Shown here: positions 63,217-64,000 of the stretch, piece by piece | Numbering within the stretch: position 1 is the stretch's first letter | Layout: each line of letters opens with the position of its first letter | Assembly (NCBI GenBank): GCA_017454855.1 | Contig: JAFTCE010000150.1 | Location: 1 to 64,000 of the forward strand | Source: Desulfovibrio sp. | Lineage (GTDB): Bacteria; Desulfobacterota; Desulfovibrionia; Desulfovibrionales; Desulfovibrionaceae | Length of the DNA stretch: 64,000 nt | Direction of reading: 5' to 3' | Notes under the pieces: model-generated | What the model was told of the DNA's origin: nothing | Databases searched by the model: none | The model's input: only the letters and a program-made list of their open reading frames with translations | Program-made: the position numbers and the translations under genes

Positions 63217-63501
63217 ATGAAAGAACTCGTCAATACCAGCGTCAAGATGCCTGTCGCCCTCCATGTGCGACTGGCCAATCTCGCCAAAACCCGACAGAGG
63301 AGCGCCCACGCGCTCATGCTCCAGGCCATTGAGGGTTATGTGGATCGTGAGGAGAAACGTGATGCCTGGCGACGGGAAGGCATTGCCGCATGGGAGGAAT
63401 ACCAAATGACCGGACTACACCTGACCAACGACGAGGCAAAGGACTGGCTTGCCCGACTGGCAGAAGGCGATGACGTGGAGCCACCGCATTGTCATCTATA
63501 G
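63217..63501 (+). CDS. CopG/RHH-family antitoxin
   Basis: 94 residues from ATG 63217, with GAGG nine bases upstream. The N-terminal ribbon-helix-helix is NTSVKMPVALHVRLANLAKTRQRSAHALMLQAIEGYV. The C-terminal helix EEYQMTGLHLTNDEAKDWLARLAEGD is the kind that binds a ParE/RelE toxin. Its 3' end overlaps the toxin gene by 13 bp. It should block the toxin and repress the operon from the palindrome upstream. Confidence 0.85.
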   Translation: MKELVNTSVKMPVALHVRLANLAKTRQRSAHALMLQAIEGYVDREEKRDAWRREGIAAWEEYQMTGLHLTNDEAKDWLARLAEGDDVEPPHCHL

Positions 63502-63788
63502 TCATTTGGTCGCGTCATGCGCTTGTCTGTGTCCGACGCATGTACGACTTTCTGGCGGAGAAAAGCCCGGACGCTGCTAGGGCAGCTGCGGCAAGCATCC
63601 TCCGGCAAGCGGAACTCCTGGAGAGTTTTCCCAAAGCAGGCCGTCCGGCGACCGGTATGAAGCCGGAATACCGGGAATTATCTGTGCCTTTCGGCAATGC
63701 TGGCTACGTTCTTCTCTACCATTGCGACGCTACGACGGAAGCCGTGACAATCCTCGCCGTCAGGCATCAGAAGGAAGCCGGGTTCTGA
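63489..63788 (+). CDS. RelE/ParE-family toxin
   Basis: 99 residues from a probable TTG at 63489; GGAG stands about eight bases upstream and the start overlaps the antitoxin end, as is usual. The fold is recognisable from VIWSRHALVCVRRMYDFLAEKSPDAA, ILRQAELLESFPKAGRPAT, YRELSVPFGNAGYVLLYH and TILAVRHQKEAGF, the last with the conserved R-H. Members inhibit gyrase (ParE) or cut mRNA on ribosomes (RelE); the final RHQKEAGF favours ParE. Confidence 0.85.
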   Translation: MSSIVIWSRHALVCVRRMYDFLAEKSPDAARAAAASILRQAELLESFPKAGRPATGMKPEYRELSVPFGNAGYVLLYHCDATTEAVTILAVRHQKEAGF

Positions 63789-63877
63789 ATGGCATGTTGA
63801 GACCCGGCCTCTATGTCATTGTAGACGACACCCCATTACCAGGGATGCAAGCCATACCGCAAACAGTGAGACCTCAT

Positions 63878-64000
63878 ATGCCAACAACTTCCACACAAGC
63901 CACGACATCCCCGCAGGACGCCCAGATCGAGCATGACCGCATCATCGCAGAAACAGAACAGCGCCTGGGGGAAAAACCGCGCATTGTTGTCTGCGGCAAG
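63878..64000 (+). CDS. Start of an unidentified gene, cut by the window
   Basis: 41 codons from ATG 63878. The N-terminus is Thr/Gln-rich, then helical, and ends RIVVCGK, which could be the strand entering a nucleotide-binding P-loop (G-K-x-x-x-G-K-S), but the window ends before that can be tested. No further identification is possible. Confidence 0.5.
   Translation, partial: MPTTSTQATTSPQDAQIEHDRIIAETEQRLGEKPRIVVCGK

Overview
The window reads as chromosome of a sulfate-reducing bacterium of the Desulfovibrionaceae. The strongest evidence is the complete dissimilatory APS-reductase and electron-transfer block on the minus strand (aprB-aprA-qmoA-qmoB-qmoC and the small gene that follows it, 46027-54310). 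Supporting signs are a split F0 ATP synthase operon (atpZ/atpI-like, atpB, atpE) beside rex, a class II fructose-bisphosphatase, a Mn-type pyrophosphatase, a stand-alone AICAR transformylase, and expanded DUF1703 and Rpn families. Gene density is high, most spacers are short, and several pairs overlap by ATGA.

Layout. 1-1661: a DUF1703 (AAA/PD-(D/E)XK) gene broken by two IS200/IS605-type insertions, one carrying tnpB and one a 349-bp tnpB-less element that keeps only the tnpB 3' end and both hairpin ends. 1706-7642: a leftward group of a GT-C-like membrane protein, a GH13-like lipoprotein, mazG, cvpA and a secreted protein. 7816-14455: glpX, nadE, a UbiD decarboxylase, a Nudix hydrolase, tsaC and, divergently, rlmH. 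14468-16831: a PglB/STT3 oligosaccharyltransferase. 16930-18560: an AT-rich island with an orphan ORF and transposase debris. 18570-24351: rsmG, then rightward fabD, argS, a SPOR protein, an MlaE permease and ruvC. 24397-31195: leftward cyclophilin, ppaC, xerC, dprA, cpoB and a split Rpn nuclease gene. 31324-37405: rightward RNA m5U methyltransferase, F0 genes, rex, cobS and a nitroreductase. 37399-45931: cbiA, AICAR transformylase, purA, holB, prfA, a DUF1385 protein, rpmE and a CopZ-like chaperone. 46027-54310: qmoD-like, qmoCBA and aprAB. 54612-62657: a chorismate-mutase/EPSPS-like protein, a PEBP-like lipoprotein, an aminotransferase, flgE, an MBL-fold protein, aroE and aroQ. 62749-64000: a collapsed type III methyltransferase gene, a CopG/ParE toxin-antitoxin pair and a truncated gene.

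How the genes work together. AprBA reduces APS to sulfite with electrons supplied by the QmoABC membrane complex from menaquinol; the pyrophosphatase PpaC pulls sulfate activation forward; the F0 genes serve the proton-driven ATP synthase; Rex senses NADH/NAD+ and is a plausible regulator of this energy metabolism. cobS and cbiA are corrinoid-pathway genes. aroE, aroQ and the EPSPS-like protein belong to aromatic biosynthesis.

The most unusual content lies at the two edges and in the 17-kb and 30-kb islands: a non-autonomous IS200/IS605 element that may encode a free-standing omega-RNA, an Rpn gene cut by one in-frame TGA, an AT-rich orphan gene, and a methyltransferase gene that joins its N- and C-terminal ends by internal deletion. 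No CRISPR array, rRNA or tRNA gene was recognised.
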